A DNA stretch of 64,000 nt. It comes from an uncultured Rhodocyclaceae bacterium (GTDB taxonomy: Bacteria; Pseudomonadota; Gammaproteobacteria; Burkholderiales; Rhodocyclaceae). Below the pieces are notes generated by a model, which ran no database searches, was not told where the DNA came from, and saw nothing but the letters and a program-made list of their open reading frames with translations. Both the position numbers and the translations under genes were made by a program. The first letter of the stretch is position 1; each line of letters starts with the position of its first letter. The DNA lies in the NCBI GenBank assembly GCA_907163075.1, contig CAJQTY010000002.1, positions 248,001 through 312,000 on the forward strand, in the 5' to 3' direction. Shown here piece after piece: positions 44,745 to 54,702 of the stretch.

Positions 44745-45656
44745 CTATTCAAGGGTGATGCGGGCCACATCGTCTTTGTTGTGCTTGCCAAGATCAACCG
44801 GCTTGCTCTTGTACTGCAAAGTGACGTGGGAGGCATTGCCGACGATCAGCGCAAAAGGCGGCTGACCTTGAATTTCCCGCTCGCTGCCGGCCTGATTCAA
44901 CTGTGAAAAAAGGACCTGCCCGCTGCGATCACGGACCTCCAGCCACGCCGGCCTGGCGAAACTGAACTTCAAGGATGCATTTCCCGAAACCGCCTGTGGC
45001 TCGGGCGGAGCCTCCGGAACCGGAACGGGCTGAAGCGGCATGACCGGGGCATCCAGCGGTACGACGGTCGCCTGCGGCGCGCCTGACGCCTCGGGCACTT
45101 TGACCTTCTCGGCGGCAGGCTCGTTGGATTGCGTTGCGGCCTTCAGCGCCGATAGCGTCGACTGCCACAAATCCTGCGGAAACAAAAAATAAGCCAATAC
45201 GGCAAAAACCAGGATGATCAAACCCGATAGCACTCTGACGTAGTCGCGCCGGTCAGCCTTGCTGTCGTGAGAAATATTCACCGGAGTTCCGACGTCCATC
45301 TCCAGTTCAGGGACCAGCGGCATCTGCAAGCGGTCAAGCGAGGACATCAGGAGCTCGGAATTCAGGTTGAGCAAACGCGCATAATTTCGGACGAAGCCGC
45401 GAATCATCGTCTTTCCGGGCAAACTGGGCCAATCTTCGGCTTCCAGCGATTCAACCTGGCGATGGCTTAACTTGAGCGCCCTGGAAACATCGTCGACCGA
45501 CAGCCCTTTGGCTTCGCGAGCCGTTCGCAGTTGCCTCCCGACGCTTGGTGCCGCTGCCGAGAACTGGTCCAGCGGCGGTTCCTGCATTCCCGCCGATTCC
45601 GAACCGAAATGCCTTACGTCGTCCGCCGTACGCGACGGAGCAATCTCCCCGTTCAT
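44745..45656 (-). CDS. rodZ: RodZ-like cell shape protein
   Basis: The product has 303 residues. A cytoplasmic helix-turn-helix (GRQLRTAREAKGLSVDDVSRAL, about 39-110) binds MreB in known RodZ. A membrane helix (about 145-162) and a Pro/Ala/Val-rich periplasmic linker follow, and the C-terminus is a DUF4115 beta domain (FARPAWLEVRDRSGQVLF). It connects the MreB filament with the elongasome. It overlaps the pilW stop codon by four bases and precedes ispG. Confidence 0.92.
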   Translation of the reverse strand: MNGEIAPSRTADDVRHFGSESAGMQEPPLDQFSAAAPSVGRQLRTAREAKGLSVDDVSRALKLSHRQVESLEAEDWPSLPGKTMIRGFVRNYARLLNLNSELLMSSLDRLQMPLVPELEMDVGTPVNISHDSKADRRDYVRVLSGLIILVFAVLAYFLFPQDLWQSTLSALKAATQSNEPAAEKVKVPEASGAPQATVVPLDAPVMPLQPVPVPEAPPEPQAVSGNASLKFSFARPAWLEVRDRSGQVLFSQLNQAGSEREIQGQPPFALIVGNASHVTLQYKSKPVDLGKHNKDDVARITLE

Positions 45657-46453
45657 TCGAAGTTACCTTTTAAAAACTCCTGATACTCGGGTGAGTCAGG
45701 ATATTTACGCCGCAACTGGGCGGCAAGACTACTCTCGGCCAGGCGGTCGCTCAAGCGCCGTTCGACCCGCAGCGACAACCACAGCACTTCCGCTCCCGGA
45801 TCGCTCAGGCGAACCACGTCACCCAGATGCTTCTTGGCTGCGTCATAGTTGCCGAGCTTGTAGCTGATCGTGGCCAACTGAAACAGGGCCTGCGGGTTTT
45901 CCCTGGAAAAGCGCAGGCTCTTGCGCACATAGTCTTCTGCGGAAACCAGGTCGCCAATCTTGATCGAACACGCTCCCGCGTTCAGCAAGGCGACTTCAGG
46001 GGTCTGGTACAAGGGGTTTCTTATCGCGCGCTGAAAATAGGCGATGGAATCTCTCTCCTTCCCGATCTGGCAAAGGAACCAGCCATAATTATTGATGATA
46101 TCCGGGTCCTTATCATCCAGGCTCAAGGCGCGCTGAAAATCCTGTTCAGCGGATTCAAGTTCCTTGATGTAATACAACACCAGCCCGCGCGTGCTGTAGG
46201 CTTGAGCATAGTTAGGATTGATCGAGATGGCAATCGTCAGTTCTTCGAGAGCAACAATCAGGTTGCCGTTCTGGAAATACAGCGAACCCAGTTCGGTATG
46301 CAGCTTGGCGCGTGTGTGCACATCCTTGGGCGTCGATGATGAGAGCGGTTCCGAGGGTAGCGGAACCGATTTTTGCGCCAGTGCGGTCGAAGCCGCCCCC
46401 AGCGCCATGGCAACGAAACAGAATAAGGCCAGCAGCCTGCGCAGTGCCGTCAT
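45653..46453 (-). CDS. pilW: Type IV pilus biogenesis/stability lipoprotein-like PilW (PilF)
   Basis: The product has 266 residues. A signal sequence (about 1-26) is followed by tandem tetratricopeptide repeats covering most of the chain ([44 protein letters not shown] and others). PilW/PilF is the pilotin for PilQ secretin assembly. No lipobox Cys follows the signal peptide, so it may be periplasmic rather than lipidated. The position between rlmN and rodZ is canonical, with four-base overlaps on both sides. Confidence 0.9.
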   Translation of the reverse strand: MTALRRLLALFCFVAMALGAASTALAQKSVPLPSEPLSSSTPKDVHTRAKLHTELGSLYFQNGNLIVALEELTIAISINPNYAQAYSTRGLVLYYIKELESAEQDFQRALSLDDKDPDIINNYGWFLCQIGKERDSIAYFQRAIRNPLYQTPEVALLNAGACSIKIGDLVSAEDYVRKSLRFSRENPQALFQLATISYKLGNYDAAKKHLGDVVRLSDPGAEVLWLSLRVERRLSDRLAESSLAAQLRRKYPDSPEYQEFLKGNFE

Positions 46454-47547
46454 CGCGCCCTGACCTCGTGCACATTGATAGTCCGGCGCGCCGTGCGTTG
46501 CGTTTTGTCGAGGACCTGCCCAGCCAATTGACCACAGGCGGCATCGATGTCGTCACCGCGGGTCCTGCGCGTCGTGGTGACGACGCCGGCTTCCATCAGT
46601 ATCTCGGCAAAGCGCCGGATCCGGTGCGCCGGCGAACGGCGATAAGGCGAGCCGGGAAAGGGATTAAAGGGAATCAGGTTGAACTTGCAGGAAACCTTGC
46701 GCGTCAGCTCAAGCAACTCGAAGGCCTGCGTATCGGCATCATTGACGCCGTCAAGCATGACGTATTCGAAAGTCACGAAATCGCGTGGCGCCTTTTCAAG
46801 GTAGCGATTACAGGCGGCCATCAATTCGCGCAAGGGATATTTTCGATTGATCGGCACCAGTTCGTCACGCAGTCCGTCGTTCGGCGCATGCAGCGACACG
46901 GCGAGAGCGACCGGGCACTCGTCGCGCAGACGATCCATCACCGGCACCAGGCCGGATGTGGAAACCGTGACGCGGCGGCGCGACAAGCCATAGGCGTTGT
47001 CGTCGAGCATCAGGCGCAGGGCCGTTACCGTGTTTTCGAAGTTGGCCAGCGGCTCGCCCATGCCCATCAGCACGACATTGCTGATGATGCGCTCGCCCTT
47101 GGGATCGGCGCCGAGCGCACGATTGGCCTGCCACAGCTGGCCGATGATTTCGGACACCGTCAGGTTGCGATTGAAACCCTGCTTGCCGGTCGAGCAGAAC
47201 GAACAGTCGAGCGCACAGCCGGCCTGGGTCGAAATGCACAAGGTACCGCGATCATCCTCGGGGATGAAAACCGTCTCAACGGCATTGCCGCCGCCGACAT
47301 CGAACAGAAACTTGCGCGTACCGTCGTCCGAGAACTTGTCCGAAACGATGGCCGGCGGCGTTACCGTCGCCAAGCCCCGGAGTTTTTCACGCAGGGACTT
47401 GGCGATGTCGGTCATCGCATCAAACTCGCTCTGCCCGGATCGATGCATCCAGCGCAGCACCTGCCTGGCGCGAAACGGCTTCTCGCCGTGTCCGGCGAAG
47501 AAAGCCGTCAGGCCGGCCGCATCGAAATCGAGCAGATTGACGTTCAT
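46450..47547 (-). CDS. rlmN: Dual-specificity RNA methyltransferase RlmN
   Basis: The product has 365 residues. The radical SAM motif [11 protein letters not shown] supplies the cluster cysteines (CxxxCxxC), and the C-terminal half holds a methyl-accepting Cys in the [12 protein letters not shown] segment near residue 336. RlmN methylates C2 of A2503 in 23S rRNA and A37 of some tRNAs. It lies 18 bases after ndk and overlaps pilW by four bases. Confidence 0.96.
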   Translation of the reverse strand: MNVNLLDFDAAGLTAFFAGHGEKPFRARQVLRWMHRSGQSEFDAMTDIAKSLREKLRGLATVTPPAIVSDKFSDDGTRKFLFDVGGGNAVETVFIPEDDRGTLCISTQAGCALDCSFCSTGKQGFNRNLTVSEIIGQLWQANRALGADPKGERIISNVVLMGMGEPLANFENTVTALRLMLDDNAYGLSRRRVTVSTSGLVPVMDRLRDECPVALAVSLHAPNDGLRDELVPINRKYPLRELMAACNRYLEKAPRDFVTFEYVMLDGVNDADTQAFELLELTRKVSCKFNLIPFNPFPGSPYRRSPAHRIRRFAEILMEAGVVTTTRRTRGDDIDAACGQLAGQVLDKTQRTARRTINVHEVRAR

Positions 47548-47565
47548 TGGACTAAAGCCTGCGGC

Positions 47566-47994
47566 TTAGCGGCCGGAGTAAACGTTCATTCCGGGGAAGA
47601 AAAAGCCGATCTCGACCTTCGCCGTGTCCGGGCCATCCGAACCATGAACGGCGTTGGCGTCGATCGACGTCGCGAAATCGGCGCGGATGGTGCCCGCTTC
47701 GGCTTTCTTCGGATCGGTGGCACCCATCAGGTCGCGGTTCTTGGCAATCGCATCTTCGCCTTCCAGCGCCTGGATCATGACCGGACCGGAGGTCATGAAT
47801 GCGACCAGATCCTTGTAGAAAGGACGCTCCTTGTGCACCGCATAGAACTCGCCGGCCTCCTGCGCCGACAGCCAGACCATCTTGGATGCAATGATCTTCA
47901 AACCGTTGGTTTCGAAACGTGAATAAATCTTGCCGATCACGTTCTTGGCAACTGCATCGGGCTTGATGATGGAAAGCGTACGTTCGATGGCCAT
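47566..47994 (-). CDS. ndk: Nucleoside diphosphate kinase
   Basis: The product has 142 residues. The catalytic His117 is in NAVHGSD, with the normal KPDAV start and the Kpn-loop region. It transfers the gamma phosphate between nucleoside triphosphates and diphosphates. It is the first gene of the rlmN-pilW-rodZ operon. Confidence 0.97.
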   Translation of the reverse strand: MAIERTLSIIKPDAVAKNVIGKIYSRFETNGLKIIASKMVWLSAQEAGEFYAVHKERPFYKDLVAFMTSGPVMIQALEGEDAIAKNRDLMGATDPKKAEAGTIRADFATSIDANAVHGSDGPDTAKVEIGFFFPGMNVYSGR

Positions 47995-48113
47995 GAATCA
48001 ATTCTCCAAAAAGATTAGTAAAAACAACGGAAAAACCGACTGAATGCAGAAACAACCCATGATTGTACCAACACTCCGCCAGCAATGACGAATTGCGCTG
48101 CAGCGCACCAATG

Positions 48114-48141
48114 AAAAGAGCGCGGCGGAAGCCCGCCGCGC
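48114..48141 (-). terminator. Rho-independent terminator of the TRAP operon
   Basis: On the minus strand a perfect 9-bp stem (48141-48133 with 48128-48120) with a four-base loop is followed by TCTTTTC. It lies just after the large permease gene. Confidence 0.65.
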
Positions 48142-48168
48142 GTCAGAGAAGTGAACCGCCAACCGGCG

Positions 48169-49452
48169 CTACATCATGCCCAGCGCACGTGGTAGCCAGA
48201 TCGACAGGCCTGGCCAGTAGGTCACCACCACCAGGAAGCCGAGCATCGCCAGCAACCACGGCCAGACGGCCACCGTCAGGTCGGTAATGCCCATTTTCGT
48301 GATGCCCGACGCGACATAGAGATTGAGCCCGACCGGCGGATGGCACATGCCGACCTCCATGTTCACCACCATGATGATGCCGAAATGCACCGGATCGATA
48401 CCCAGCTTCATGGCTACCGGGAAGAGAATCGGAGCAAAGATGAGCACGATCGACGACGGCTCCATGAAGTTGCCGGCGAGCAACAGGATCACGTTCACCG
48501 CCAGCAGGAAGGCGATCATCCCCAGCCCGTTGCCGATCATCCAGTCGGCCAGCGCCTGCGGGATATTCTCGTTGGTCATGATGAACGAGAACAGCACGGC
48601 GTTGGTGATGATGTAAAGCAGCATCGCCGACATATTGGCCGAATTAAGCAGGACCTTGGGCACATCCTTCAGCGACATGTCCCGGTACACGAACACGGCG
48701 ACGAAAAAGGCGTAGACCGCGCTCATCGCTGCCGCCTCGGTCGGCGTGAACAGCCCGGTGTAGATCCCGCCCATGACGACGATGATCAGCAACAGGCCCC
48801 AGACCGACTCGCGAAAGCTCTGCCAACGCGCGCGCAGGTCCGCCTTCGGCATACGCGGATAGTCGAACTTGCGGGCGCGGTACCAGGTCACGCCGCCGAG
48901 CGTGCACGCCAGGGCCAGGCCGGGCACGACGCCGGCCATGAACAGCGCGCCGACCGAGGTGTTGGTCGCCACCGAATACATGACCATGACGATCGACGGC
49001 GGGATCAGGATGCCGAGCGCGCCCGAGGTGGTGATCACGCCGGCGCCGAACCGGTTGGGGAAGCCGGCCTTGACCATGGCCGGCAGCAGGATCGAACCGA
49101 TCGCCACCACCGTCGCCGGACTCGAGCCGGAAACCGCGGCGAACAATGCGCAGGCCATCACGCCGGCCAGCCCGAGACCGCCGTACCAATGCCCGATCAT
49201 GGCCGTGGCGAAACGGATCATGCGCCGCGCGACACCGCCGTGGGTCAGGAAATTGCCGGCCAGGATGAAGAACGGGATGGCCATGATCTCGAATTTCTCG
49301 ATCCCGGTGAATAGCTTGAGCGCCACCGACTCGAGAGGAACCTGTGTAAACATGAAGAGGAAACTGAGCACGGTCAGACCGAGGGAAATCGAGATCGGCA
49401 TGCCGGTCAGCATCAGCACCAGCAGGATGACGAAAATGATCGAAGCGTTCAT
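48169..49452 (-). CDS. dctM: TRAP transporter large permease (DctM)
   Basis: The product has 427 residues with about 11-12 membrane helices. DctM signatures include GMPISISLGLTV at the start, VSGSSPATVVAIGSI in the first half and the C-terminal HFGIIMVVNMEVGMCHPPVGLNL. It forms the ion-driven channel with the small permease and the binding protein to take up an organic acid. It overlaps the small-permease stop codon by four bases. Confidence 0.95.
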   Translation of the reverse strand: MNASIIFVILLVLMLTGMPISISLGLTVLSFLFMFTQVPLESVALKLFTGIEKFEIMAIPFFILAGNFLTHGGVARRMIRFATAMIGHWYGGLGLAGVMACALFAAVSGSSPATVVAIGSILLPAMVKAGFPNRFGAGVITTSGALGILIPPSIVMVMYSVATNTSVGALFMAGVVPGLALACTLGGVTWYRARKFDYPRMPKADLRARWQSFRESVWGLLLIIVVMGGIYTGLFTPTEAAAMSAVYAFFVAVFVYRDMSLKDVPKVLLNSANMSAMLLYIITNAVLFSFIMTNENIPQALADWMIGNGLGMIAFLLAVNVILLLAGNFMEPSSIVLIFAPILFPVAMKLGIDPVHFGIIMVVNMEVGMCHPPVGLNLYVASGITKMGITDLTVAVWPWLLAMLGFLVVVTYWPGLSIWLPRALGMM

Positions 49453-50171
49453 TTCTCGCCTCCTTCGGTGTGCCGTGACGCGCGGCGGTCGCCCTTGCGC
49501 CGGTCGTTCTTCTTGTCGCGGATCTTCAGATCGCGGTAATGCAGGTTGTCGCCCATCGAATACGGATTGACCTCGACGTTTGGCGGATCGTCAAGCCCGT
49601 CGACGTGGCCATGATCGTGGTGCGGCAGCTCACCGGTGCGGATGAAGTTCCGGCACACCTGCAGGAAACGGAAGCACATCAGCGATGTGCCGAGCGGAAT
49701 CGCGCTGTAAACGGCCCAGGTCGGCCATTCGAGATCGGGCGTCGTCGGCCCTTCGGGCACCTCTCCGGTGTCGAGCCCGACGAGATGGAACACGGCGTAA
49801 TGCAGCCCGTTGTCCCACACGAAAGTCGCCCCGAGGGCGCCGACGATACCCGTGAACAAGGCGCCACTAAGCAAGCCAAAGACGATACAACGGGCGCGCC
49901 ACGTCTTGTGCAGGCGGTTGATCAGCACGTCGACGCCGACGTGGATGCCGGTACGCACGCCATACGCAGCGCCGAACTTGGCCATCCACACGAACATGAT
50001 GATGCACAGTTCCTGCGCCCAGCTGAAATTCAACCCGAGCAGCCAGTCCTGCACACCCGCGATCGGCAGGCCGCTCGCATAGCGGTGAGCCACGGCAAGG
50101 AAAATCATCAACGTCGCCGCGCCCATGAGGAAAGTGACGATCCACTCCTCGAGATGATCCAGAATTTTCAT
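49449..50171 (-). CDS. dctQ: TRAP transporter small permease (DctQ)
   Basis: The product has 240 residues and about four membrane helices, with the usual QELCIIMFVWMAKFGAAYGVR segment. The length is greater than the DctQ norm (about 170-200) because of a charged C-terminal cytoplasmic tail (DHGHVDGLDD...KKNDRRKGDRRASR). The ATG at 50171 has GGAGGAGGGG seven bases upstream. Confidence 0.93.
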   Translation of the reverse strand: MKILDHLEEWIVTFLMGAATLMIFLAVAHRYASGLPIAGVQDWLLGLNFSWAQELCIIMFVWMAKFGAAYGVRTGIHVGVDVLINRLHKTWRARCIVFGLLSGALFTGIVGALGATFVWDNGLHYAVFHLVGLDTGEVPEGPTTPDLEWPTWAVYSAIPLGTSLMCFRFLQVCRNFIRTGELPHHDHGHVDGLDDPPNVEVNPYSMGDNLHYRDLKIRDKKNDRRKGDRRASRHTEGGEK

Positions 50172-50257
50172 TGTTTTCCCCTCCTCCACAGAGCCACGAA
50201 ACGCCCGCCGGCAGTAACCTGCTTCTGACGGGCAACTTCCACCGTTCTACCTGGCCA

Positions 50258-51274
50258 TCACAGCTTGGCCGGATCGAAGCCTGTCTCCCGGTAGATCGCA
50301 TCGAGGGTCTCCTTGCCGATGCGCGAAACCATATCAGTGTGCGTCTTGAGCGTGACCTTCTTGAACTCATTGCGCTCAGCAGCGGTCGGCACGTAGACCT
50401 GCGTCTTGCCCGATTCCTTGACTTTGGCCAGCGCGTGATCGTTTTCTTCCTGGGCGATCTTGTTGGCGAAAGCGGTGGCCTCCTTCATGGCCTGTTCGAG
50501 TTGGCCGCGCAAATCCGGCGACAGACCCTCCCAGAACTTCTTGTTGGTAATCACTGCGTAACCGAGATAACCGTGATCGCTCAGGATCATGTGCTTCTGC
50601 ACCTCGTACATTTTTTGCGTGTAGAGGTTGGAATGCGGATTCTCGGTGCCATCGACGACGCCCGTCTGCAAGGCCTGGTACACCTCCGAGAACGCCATGA
50701 CTTGCGGCAGCGAACCGAGCGAGCGCATCTGCGATTCGAGCACCTTCGACGACTGGATGCGCATCTTGAGCGCCTTGAAATCGGCCGGCGTCTTCAGCGG
50801 TTTGTTGGCCGAGAACGACTTGAAGCCATTGTCCCAGAAGGCCAGCCCCTTGATTCCCTTGGGCTCGAGCTTGGCCAGCAGCGTTGCGCCGAGCGGGCCC
50901 TGGGTCACCTTGTGCAACGCTGCGGTGTTATCGAAAATGAACGGCAGATCGAATGCCTCGAACTCCTTCACACCGAGCGGACCGAACTTGGCCAGCGACG
51001 GCGCGAGCATCTGTACAGCGCCCAACTGCAATGCCTCGATCTCCTCCTTGTCCTTGTACAGCGTCGAGTTAGCGTAGACCTCGACCTTCACCGCGCCTTT
51101 GCTCAACTCGCCGGCACGCTTGGCGAAAAACTCGGCCGCCTTGCCCTTGGGCGTGTCGATTGCGACGACATGGCTGAACTTGACGACGATCGGTTGCTGC
51201 GCCGAAGCGAGCGGCGGAATGGCGGAAAGCGCCAGGAACAACACGCCGAATATCAGTTTTTTTGTTTTCATCAT
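50258..51274 (-). CDS. dctP: TRAP transporter substrate-binding protein (DctP family)
   Basis: The product has 338 residues. A signal peptide (about 1-26, ending ASA-QQ) precedes a TRAP-type periplasmic binding fold: FSHVVAIDTPKGKAAEFFAKR, PLGVKEFEAFDLPFIF and MRIQSSKVLESQMRSLGSLPQVMAFSEVYQALQTGVVDG with the conserved Arg of the carboxylate clamp. The likely ligand is a C4-dicarboxylate or related acid. The ATG at 51274 has GAGGAG upstream. It begins the operon dctP-dctQ-dctM. The 288 bases before it contain no gene. Confidence 0.92.
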   Translation of the reverse strand: MMKTKKLIFGVLFLALSAIPPLASAQQPIVVKFSHVVAIDTPKGKAAEFFAKRAGELSKGAVKVEVYANSTLYKDKEEIEALQLGAVQMLAPSLAKFGPLGVKEFEAFDLPFIFDNTAALHKVTQGPLGATLLAKLEPKGIKGLAFWDNGFKSFSANKPLKTPADFKALKMRIQSSKVLESQMRSLGSLPQVMAFSEVYQALQTGVVDGTENPHSNLYTQKMYEVQKHMILSDHGYLGYAVITNKKFWEGLSPDLRGQLEQAMKEATAFANKIAQEENDHALAKVKESGKTQVYVPTAAERNEFKKVTLKTHTDMVSRIGKETLDAIYRETGFDPAKL

Positions 51275-51562
51275 TTTGGTCTCCTCGATCAATAAATGGA
51301 CAAAATCGGGCGTGGCCCGACGTCATCGAATATTACGTTCAAATAGGATGACGTGGTATAAGAATAATGTGAGAAATCTCCTATGGAGTGGACAATCCTG
51401 GCGACCAAGGAACTCGTCCGCCATCATTGGCGCGCGTTGCGCTGTTCGCGGCGTTGCGGCGCAGAATGGAGAAAATGCGTGGCCTATACCGGCGGCTAAA
51501 CGCGCCGACGCGCCGGCAGACTCGCCGCGACCACCGGCTCCCGGCAGGAAAGCACGATGACC

Positions 51563-52666
51563 TTAATCGGAATCAGCCGGTACCGGCTTGCCGGTGAGGT
51601 AGCCCTGGATCAGCTGGAAGCCCATTTCGATGCAGATTTGTGCCTCTTCTTCGACTTCCACGCCTTCGGCGAGCGGCACCGACCCCGTGGCCAGGACCAT
51701 TTTCACCAGGTCCCGGATGACTTGGCGCTTGCGTTCGCTGGCCTTGTGCAGACCGCGAATCATCGCCATGTCAAACTTCACGAAGTGCGCGGGAACGTCG
51801 GCCAGTTCAAGCAAACGCGCCTGACCGGCACCAAAGTCGTCGTACGCGAAACGGATGCCCAACTCCTCCAGGCGGTCGGCCAGATGGCGCAGCTTCTTGA
51901 CGTCCGTCACGGCCGATTCGTGGATCTCGACGACGATGTTCATTTCCGGAAACGACCTGCGAAGACGCACGAGCGAGGCCAGAAAACTGGCGTTGAACGT
52001 CTCCTTCGGGTGCGCGTTGATGAACAGGATGTTGCCCGAAACGCTCGGGGCAAACTTGTTGACGCCGAAATCGCGGAAAGCCAGGCTCAGCTCAAGCTCA
52101 CGATCCAGGGCCTCGGCCAGGCCAAAGAGTTCGATCGGAGCATTCGGCAGGAGCGGATGATTGGCGCGTCCAAGCAACTCATAACCGACGACCTGCCGTG
52201 TCCGCGCATCGACGATCGGCTGCAGCGCCCCCGACAGGCCGTGACCCCGCAGCAGTTCTTCGAACTCGGCCTCGTTCTGCACAAAGTGTTCGGAGAGCGC
52301 CGCGTTCTCCGGTATGACCATGGTGTGCATCTCGTCGAACGCAAGCACTGTACCCTGGTCCACCAGACGCATGCGCAGTTTGAACTCGGCACTGGCGAAA
52401 TGAATGATGTCGCCATCGTTGAGCAGACAATAGCCTTCGATCCGTCGGCGATTGACGAAGGTTCCGTTGGTGCTGTTCTCGTCGACCAGACGGATATGGC
52501 CGCTTATGTCACGGGCCAGCACAGCGTGGACACGGCTCAGCCCGAGGTTGGCGATCACCAGATCGCTTTCTTTGCTGCGACCAATTCGACACGGCAGCCG
52601 GGTAATCACGAAGTCGAGATGCGCACCGCCGGCGCCGAGAGACTCCAAAGACCACTCCTTTTCCAA
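51563..52666 (-). CDS. FHA-EAL signalling protein (c-di-GMP phosphodiesterase-like)
   Basis: The product has 367 residues. The N-terminal FHA domain (about 15-100) has G29-R30-S31, S44-R45 and the N67-G68 turn, so it can bind phosphothreonine. The EAL domain (about 135-360) keeps the residues required for activity: E163 in YELLGR, E247/E250 in EIHE, D276-D277 in DDFG, K297 and E334 in AEGVE. It probably hydrolyses c-di-GMP under control of a phosphopeptide. The TTG at 52666 is chosen because AGGAG lies seven bases before it, in contrast to the ATG-less extension to 53002. Confidence 0.85.
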   Translation of the reverse strand: MEKEWSLESLGAGGAHLDFVITRLPCRIGRSKESDLVIANLGLSRVHAVLARDISGHIRLVDENSTNGTFVNRRRIEGYCLLNDGDIIHFASAEFKLRMRLVDQGTVLAFDEMHTMVIPENAALSEHFVQNEAEFEELLRGHGLSGALQPIVDARTRQVVGYELLGRANHPLLPNAPIELFGLAEALDRELELSLAFRDFGVNKFAPSVSGNILFINAHPKETFNASFLASLVRLRRSFPEMNIVVEIHESAVTDVKKLRHLADRLEELGIRFAYDDFGAGQARLLELADVPAHFVKFDMAMIRGLHKASERKRQVIRDLVKMVLATGSVPLAEGVEVEEEAQICIEMGFQLIQGYLTGKPVPADSD

Positions 52667-53056
52667 GGCTTCACTCCTGTTGTCGCAGAATGCGATTATA
52701 TTGGAATACCAGCAAAAAGAGGTTGACTGCCGGCGCGGTGCCGCCAGTGCCATCGCGCCAATGCGACACTCATTCACGGGAAGTTCCGCGGGCTTCATTT
52801 CATCCTCAAAGTGGTCATCCCGGCGCCGGCCGCCATCGCTTTGCCAGCGCCTGTTGACAATCAAGCGAGCCCGATGCCGAGGCAGCGAACGGGACGGTTG
52901 CTGCCTCGGCGGGATGACGGTCTCACTGTCTGAGGCGTGCCGCAAATCAAGCATGGCGGCGGCATCGCAGGCTTTATCCGCACGGACTGAACCGGGGTTC
53001 ACACCGTCAAGGAGTGGCAGGGCTTTCGAATCGACAACTCGCCACGAAGCCCAGGT
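52667..53056. other. Gene-free stretch of about 390 bases
   Basis: No convincing gene or repeat was found. At 52695-52700 the minus strand reads TATAAT, a perfect -10 box about 29 bases before the TTG start of the FHA-EAL gene, though the -35 region is poor. The rest, up to the DUF2502 gene, is unassigned. Confidence 0.5.
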
Positions 53057-53350
53057 TCAGCAGTTGCCTTTCTTGGACTGGCCTGGCGGACAGTTCTTGC
53101 CGCCTTGGTGGGCCGCACCCGAGTTACCTCGACCCGTATAGAATTGCTGTCCACGCGGTCCATTGTGCTGCTTCCAGTAAGCAGGATCACGGTAGGCGTC
53201 ACCATCCCAGAAATAGCCTCGGCTGTCGCGGCTGCCGAAGGTGACGGTGACGCCTGGAGCCTGGACGCGAAGACCGCTTATATTGACGTCGACGGCTTGT
53301 GCAAGCAGTGGTGTGACGGCGATCAGTGCAGCAAGAATCGGTTTTTTCAT
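53057..53350 (-). CDS. Small exported DUF2502-like protein
   Basis: The product has 97 residues. A signal peptide (about 1-19, ending AQA) is followed by a short domain with SRGYFWDGDAYRDPAYW, which fits DUF2502 (E. coli YpeC family). The C-terminus is rich in Gly, Lys and Cys (CPPGQSKKGNC). It is probably periplasmic. The function is unknown. Confidence 0.8.
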   Translation of the reverse strand: MKKPILAALIAVTPLLAQAVDVNISGLRVQAPGVTVTFGSRDSRGYFWDGDAYRDPAYWKQHNGPRGQQFYTGRGNSGAAHQGGKNCPPGQSKKGNC

Positions 53351-53552
53351 TTTTACTTTCCTCTCTCAAAGAGTCGGTGTGGCGAATGATTCAGTAACAG
53401 AATAACGGTTTGACTAGCGAGTAAATAACAGCGGAATTGTAAAAGAATTGGCGCTCCACGCCCCATGGCACGACCTTAAACCGTTGCACTTAGTGAGTTA
53501 TCCTGTCCGCCGCCCAACGTTTCCCAACACCTACACGTTCAAGGTGATTTGC

Positions 53553-54026
53553 GTGTTCGAAAAACTGTACCAGTTGCTTCAAGAATCCAATGCCCGTTTC
53601 CGAGTCATTCATCATCCGGCGGAAGGCCAATCCGAGCGTGTCGCGCAGATACGCGGAACCGAGGCGGGACAAGGCGCAAAAGCGATGCTCTGCCGGGTGA
53701 AGGAACGCCCTGATCTGCTCGTCCTGGCGATTCTTCCCGGCGACCAGAAAATCGACTTCAAGAAGCTGGCACGCGCTGTCGGCGGCAAGAAGGCGACGTT
53801 CGCCTCGCCCGAGGAAGCTTCTGAACGCACCGGATGCGTCATCGGCGCAATTCCGCCCTTCTCGTTTTCCACGGACATCAAGCTGGTCGTCGATCCCCGC
53901 TTGCTTGATCGCTACGAGGAAATCGCGTTCAACGCCGGCAGTCTGGAAACGTCCATTGTGCTCAATTCGGTCGATTACCAGAGAATCGCCAAACCGCTCC
54001 TGGTTGAGATCGCCGTGTCGAATTGA
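53553..54026 (+). CDS. YbaK/EbsC-family aminoacyl-tRNA deacylase
   Basis: The product has 157 residues from the preferred GTG at 53553. The YbaK domain has the conserved Lys43 of GAKAMLC, a Gly-rich IGAIPPFSF loop and FNAGSLETSIVLN. It should clear mischarged aminoacyl-tRNA (Cys- or Ala-type) in trans; the sequence resembles YeaK/EbsC as much as YbaK. Start codons are weak, and an upstream frame to 53448 adds unrelated residues. Confidence 0.85.
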   Translation: MFEKLYQLLQESNARFRVIHHPAEGQSERVAQIRGTEAGQGAKAMLCRVKERPDLLVLAILPGDQKIDFKKLARAVGGKKATFASPEEASERTGCVIGAIPPFSFSTDIKLVVDPRLLDRYEEIAFNAGSLETSIVLNSVDYQRIAKPLLVEIAVSN

Positions 54027-54141
54027 GCACCGCCGGGAGGCATTGCCAGGGGTAGAATGCCCTCCTCGTTCCTCTTCCCGCGACCCGGCCCGAGCGCTAA
54101 TATCCGTCGAGCCGGTTGACTTCCGCCTAAAATTATTCCTC

Positions 54142-54678
54142 ATGAAATACGTCTCACGCGCCATGTTCCGCTGCTGTCGGCCTATCGTTTTTACCCTCCT
54201 GGGCGGGCTGGTCGTCGGCGCTTGCGGTTCGTCGCCGCCTCTGCGCGTTTATCAAACCGAAACCTTCTCCAGCGAAACGCCATTCCAGTACTACAGCAGC
54301 CGCGAGCCAGCGGGGGCTTGCGAAATCGGCAAACGCGCCTTGCTCAGCCAGGGCTATCAGATCGAGAGCGCGCAACCGCTCAGCATCCGTGGCGAGAAGT
54401 ATTTTCAGCCGGGGCCCGATCACGCCACGAAGCTGAGCATTACGCTGGTCTGCCTGCCGAGCAGCCTGGGCGCCGTCATCTACGCCAACGCCCTGGAAAC
54501 GCAATACGAACTGAAGTCGCGCGGCAGCAGTGCCGGGGTCAGCGTGGCCGGCATGGGCTCGCTGTCCCTGCCCTGGGCGACCGACAAGGATACGCTGGTG
54601 AAGACCGGCGATGTAACGATCACGGCACCCGAGTTTTACCAGAGGCTTTTCGAGCTGATCAGGACGCTCGACGGCTAA
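54142..54678 (+). CDS. DUF2242 lipoprotein
   Basis: The product has 178 residues. The N-terminus has a lipoprotein signal with Cys at about residue 28 (VVGACGSS). The mature part starts with YQTETFSSETPFQYYS, characteristic of DUF2242, a betaproteobacterial lipoprotein family. A glycine-rich central loop (SAGVSVAGMGSLSLPW) may mark a beta barrel or membrane contact. It begins 115 bases after the YbaK-type gene. The function is unknown. Confidence 0.8.
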   Translation: MKYVSRAMFRCCRPIVFTLLGGLVVGACGSSPPLRVYQTETFSSETPFQYYSSREPAGACEIGKRALLSQGYQIESAQPLSIRGEKYFQPGPDHATKLSITLVCLPSSLGAVIYANALETQYELKSRGSSAGVSVAGMGSLSLPWATDKDTLVKTGDVTITAPEFYQRLFELIRTLDG

Positions 54679-54702
54679 GCGATCAAGCCGCGGGCCGCAA
54701 CA

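Noticed and set aside
46312-47922. A 536-codon open frame opposite rlmN and ndk
   Set aside because: It spans two well-supported genes on the other strand and shows no motif.
52667-53002. Extension of the FHA-EAL frame to 53002
   Set aside because: The extra 112 residues look like random translation; a TTG with a well-placed AGGAG starts the protein at the FHA domain.
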